64,000 nucleotides of DNA from Alkalimonas mucilaginosa. Lineage in GTDB: Bacteria; Pseudomonadota; Gammaproteobacteria; Enterobacterales; Alteromonadaceae. Under the pieces are notes generated by a model, which did not search any database, was not told the DNA's origin, and saw only the letters and a program-made list of their open reading frames with translations. This document shows positions 62,763 to 64,000 of the stretch, one piece after another. The stretch lies in contig NZ_JAUGZK010000001.1 of NCBI RefSeq assembly GCF_036327005.1, positions 372,001 through 436,000 on the forward strand, written 5' to 3'. A program made the translations under genes and the position numbers. The first letter of the stretch is position 1. Every line of letters starts with the position of its first letter.

Positions 62763-63602
62763 TCAGCTAAAGCCACAGAGGGCACGTAAAGAGGTAATAA
62801 CAGCAATACCTTCACTGGCATCCAAGCTGTCTTCGGTCAAGGTATTCAGTCGGCTGACACCGTCCACACTGCCGCGATCGGATAAATACTGCAAAATACG
62901 CAGCGGTTGCACCTGCGCCAGCAGATCCTGCTCGCGCCAGACGCTGAGCAGCGCAATCAGGCCATAAGCTCCCCAGTTGGAGACATCGGCCAGCAAAAGT
63001 TCATCGCACTCAGTCGCCGCCGGAATAATGTTGAGCTTGCTGACGGCGGTATTGATATTGCCCATGCCAATCTCATTGCCGCCATCGCCGATGGCCAGGG
63101 TGGGGCAGGGAGCCAGATGTAAAAAATCATCGAAGCTGGCGCAGCGGCCACTGATGTCTTCGCCCCGCATATTGTAATATTTGCCGTCCCGGGCCCGGCC
63201 GGGGCGCTCAATGGAGATCACCGCTTGTGGCTGATAATGCTGCAGGGCTTCGGCCGCCAGTGCCGCCAAATCTTGCTGGCTGTTGATGGGCAGTGGATGG
63301 CAATGGTAATCGGTTTTTAGCACCGAGTAGAGCGGATCGCCACACACCAGCACAGGCCGGGCGCCCAGGTATTGCAGGCAATCGTACAAGGCTATGGCGC
63401 CAACCGGGCCATCGGTTTCAAAGGTATCGGCAACCGGAAAGCCGGTGCCAATAAAAACCACCCCCTGGCACTGGTTCAGGATACGGGCCGCGCGCAGGTA
63501 ATAGCCGGGGCGCAGCGCCTGTTGCAACTGCTGCATGCCGCGTAAATTACGCCCCACCAGCAAGTCTTCAATCTGACGACTGAGTGACAGCAATGACTTC
63601 AT
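62763..63602 (-). CDS. DUF4392 protein (D-glutamate cyclase-like)
   Basis: 279 residues from ATG 63602 (GGAGG upstream). The DUF4392 fold, which forms the C-terminal half of the mammalian D-glutamate cyclase DGLUCY: VVFIGTGFPVADTFETDGP, RPGRARDGKYYNMRGEDIS and IGDGGNEIGMGNI. DGLUCY converts D-Glu to 5-oxo-D-proline. The gene follows pxpC and precedes a D-amino acid transaminase, so a role in D-glutamate/5-oxoproline interconversion is likely. This is inference from family and context. Confidence 0.85.
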   Translation of the reverse strand: MKSLLSLSRQIEDLLVGRNLRGMQQLQQALRPGYYLRAARILNQCQGVVFIGTGFPVADTFETDGPVGAIALYDCLQYLGARPVLVCGDPLYSVLKTDYHCHPLPINSQQDLAALAAEALQHYQPQAVISIERPGRARDGKYYNMRGEDISGRCASFDDFLHLAPCPTLAIGDGGNEIGMGNINTAVSKLNIIPAATECDELLLADVSNWGAYGLIALLSVWREQDLLAQVQPLRILQYLSDRGSVDGVSRLNTLTEDSLDASEGIAVITSLRALCGFS

Positions 63603-64000
63603 CAAAGCACCTCCAGTTGGCTGTGTTGTCCCCAAAAGCGTTGTTCCTGCAAATGCAGCAGATTGTGTGCCTGCTCCATACTAATGGCTGCAAATTGCAG
63701 TTCAAAGCCAGCCGAACGTTGTGCCAGTTGCCAGCAATCGAGCGACAAAACTGAGCCAAGCTTGGGGTAGCCACCAAGCGTTTGCCGATCGCTCAGCAGT
63801 ACAATGGGCTGACCATCCGGTGGTACCTGTACAGCGCCATAACAGATGCCTTCTGACAACATCTTGCTGCGCTGGCAGTGCAGTGGCGGGCCCTGCAGCC
63901 GGCAGCCCATCCGATCGGATTTAGGCGATATCTGGTAGGGGTGCTGATAAAAGCGTTGCCGCTCTGCGACTGAAAAATCCTCGCACTGATAGCCTTCAAT
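63602..64000 (-). CDS. pxpC: 5-oxoprolinase subunit PxpC (partial, 3' end)
   Basis: The frame is open to the right edge, so the 5' end is outside. The visible 132 residues have the PxpC/KipA pattern: FYQHPYQISPKSDRMGCRLQGPPL, EGICYGAVQVPPDGQPIVLLSDRQTLGGYPKLG. PxpC is the carboxyltransferase-like subunit of the PxpABC 5-oxoprolinase, which opens 5-oxo-L-proline to L-Glu with ATP. Its stop overlaps the DUF4392 start by 1 nt (TGATG). Confidence 0.9.
   Translation of the reverse strand: MEGYQCEDFSVAERQRFYQHPYQISPKSDRMGCRLQGPPLHCQRSKMLSEGICYGAVQVPPDGQPIVLLSDRQTLGGYPKLGSVLSLDCWQLAQRSAGFELQFAAISMEQAHNLLHLQEQRFWGQHSQLEVL

Noticed and set aside
1..64000. tRNA, rRNA, prophage or complete insertion sequence
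   Set aside because: I saw no cloverleaf with a CCA end, no rRNA core sequence, no phage structural genes and no transposase; a tRNA scan would be decisive.

Overview
The window looks like chromosomal DNA from a marine or freshwater gammaproteobacterium of the Rheinheimera/Alishewanella/Shewanella neighbourhood. This is inferred from gene order and protein type, not from a database search. The supporting blocks are fadI-fadJ, sixA/smrB-prmB-aroC-MFS, hdfR/maoP, NAD kinase-like/yfcL/fklB, a FadR regulator, and argD(astC)-astA-DUF1338. Almost all of the DNA is coding. I see no rRNA, tRNA, CRISPR array, complete insertion sequence or prophage.

Layout. 1-920: 5' part of an EAL-HDOD signalling protein. 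1073-2608: proline symporter putP. 2725-9610: a tightly overlapping leftward operon of MoxR ATPase, DUF58, DUF4381, two von Willebrand A proteins (one fused to TPRs) and BatD. 9806-13245: fadI-fadJ behind a candidate FadR operator; the fadR gene itself lies at 36617. 13487-17394: a PEP-CTERM protein and a large secreted subtilase. 17465-24779: a GGCT-fold protein, a small membrane protein, hdfR/maoP, a GGDEF-EAL protein and an insulinase. 24896-29981: sixA, smrB, prmB, aroC, an MFS transporter and a TorF-type porin. 30001-36442: a chemoreceptor, aldehyde dehydrogenase, NAD kinase-like protein, yfcL, fklB and dsbB. 36617-39732: fadR and an unusual cysteine desulfurase/persulfide dioxygenase-like/rhodanese fusion. 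39769-44527: an ECF sigma/ChrR pair, azoR and an S9 peptidase. 44591-49759: DUF5610, a cluster of small membrane genes with an XRE/DUF2975 pair, and a lipoprotein hydrolase. 49707-52891: DinF-type MATE transporter, DUF4136 lipoprotein and a second PEP-CTERM protein. 53031-53802: promoter, yybP-ykoY manganese riboswitch and a TMEM165/GDT1 exporter. 53804-61832: GNAT, AsnC regulator, argD-astA, DUF1338, an FG-GAP protein and a NatAB-like ABC exporter. 61891-64000: D-amino acid transaminase, DUF4392 (D-glutamate cyclase-like) and the 3' part of pxpC.

Most genes are core metabolism and envelope functions. The items most worth pursuing are the three-domain sulfur-transfer fusion with a 23-bp palindrome in its leader, and the transaminase/DUF4392/PxpC cluster, which suggests a D-glutamate to 5-oxoproline route. 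Next come the orphan rightward terminator with upstream RNA structure at 51071-51151, and the absence of astD from the arginine succinyltransferase locus. The manganese riboswitch and FadR operator are strong sequence-level regulatory calls.
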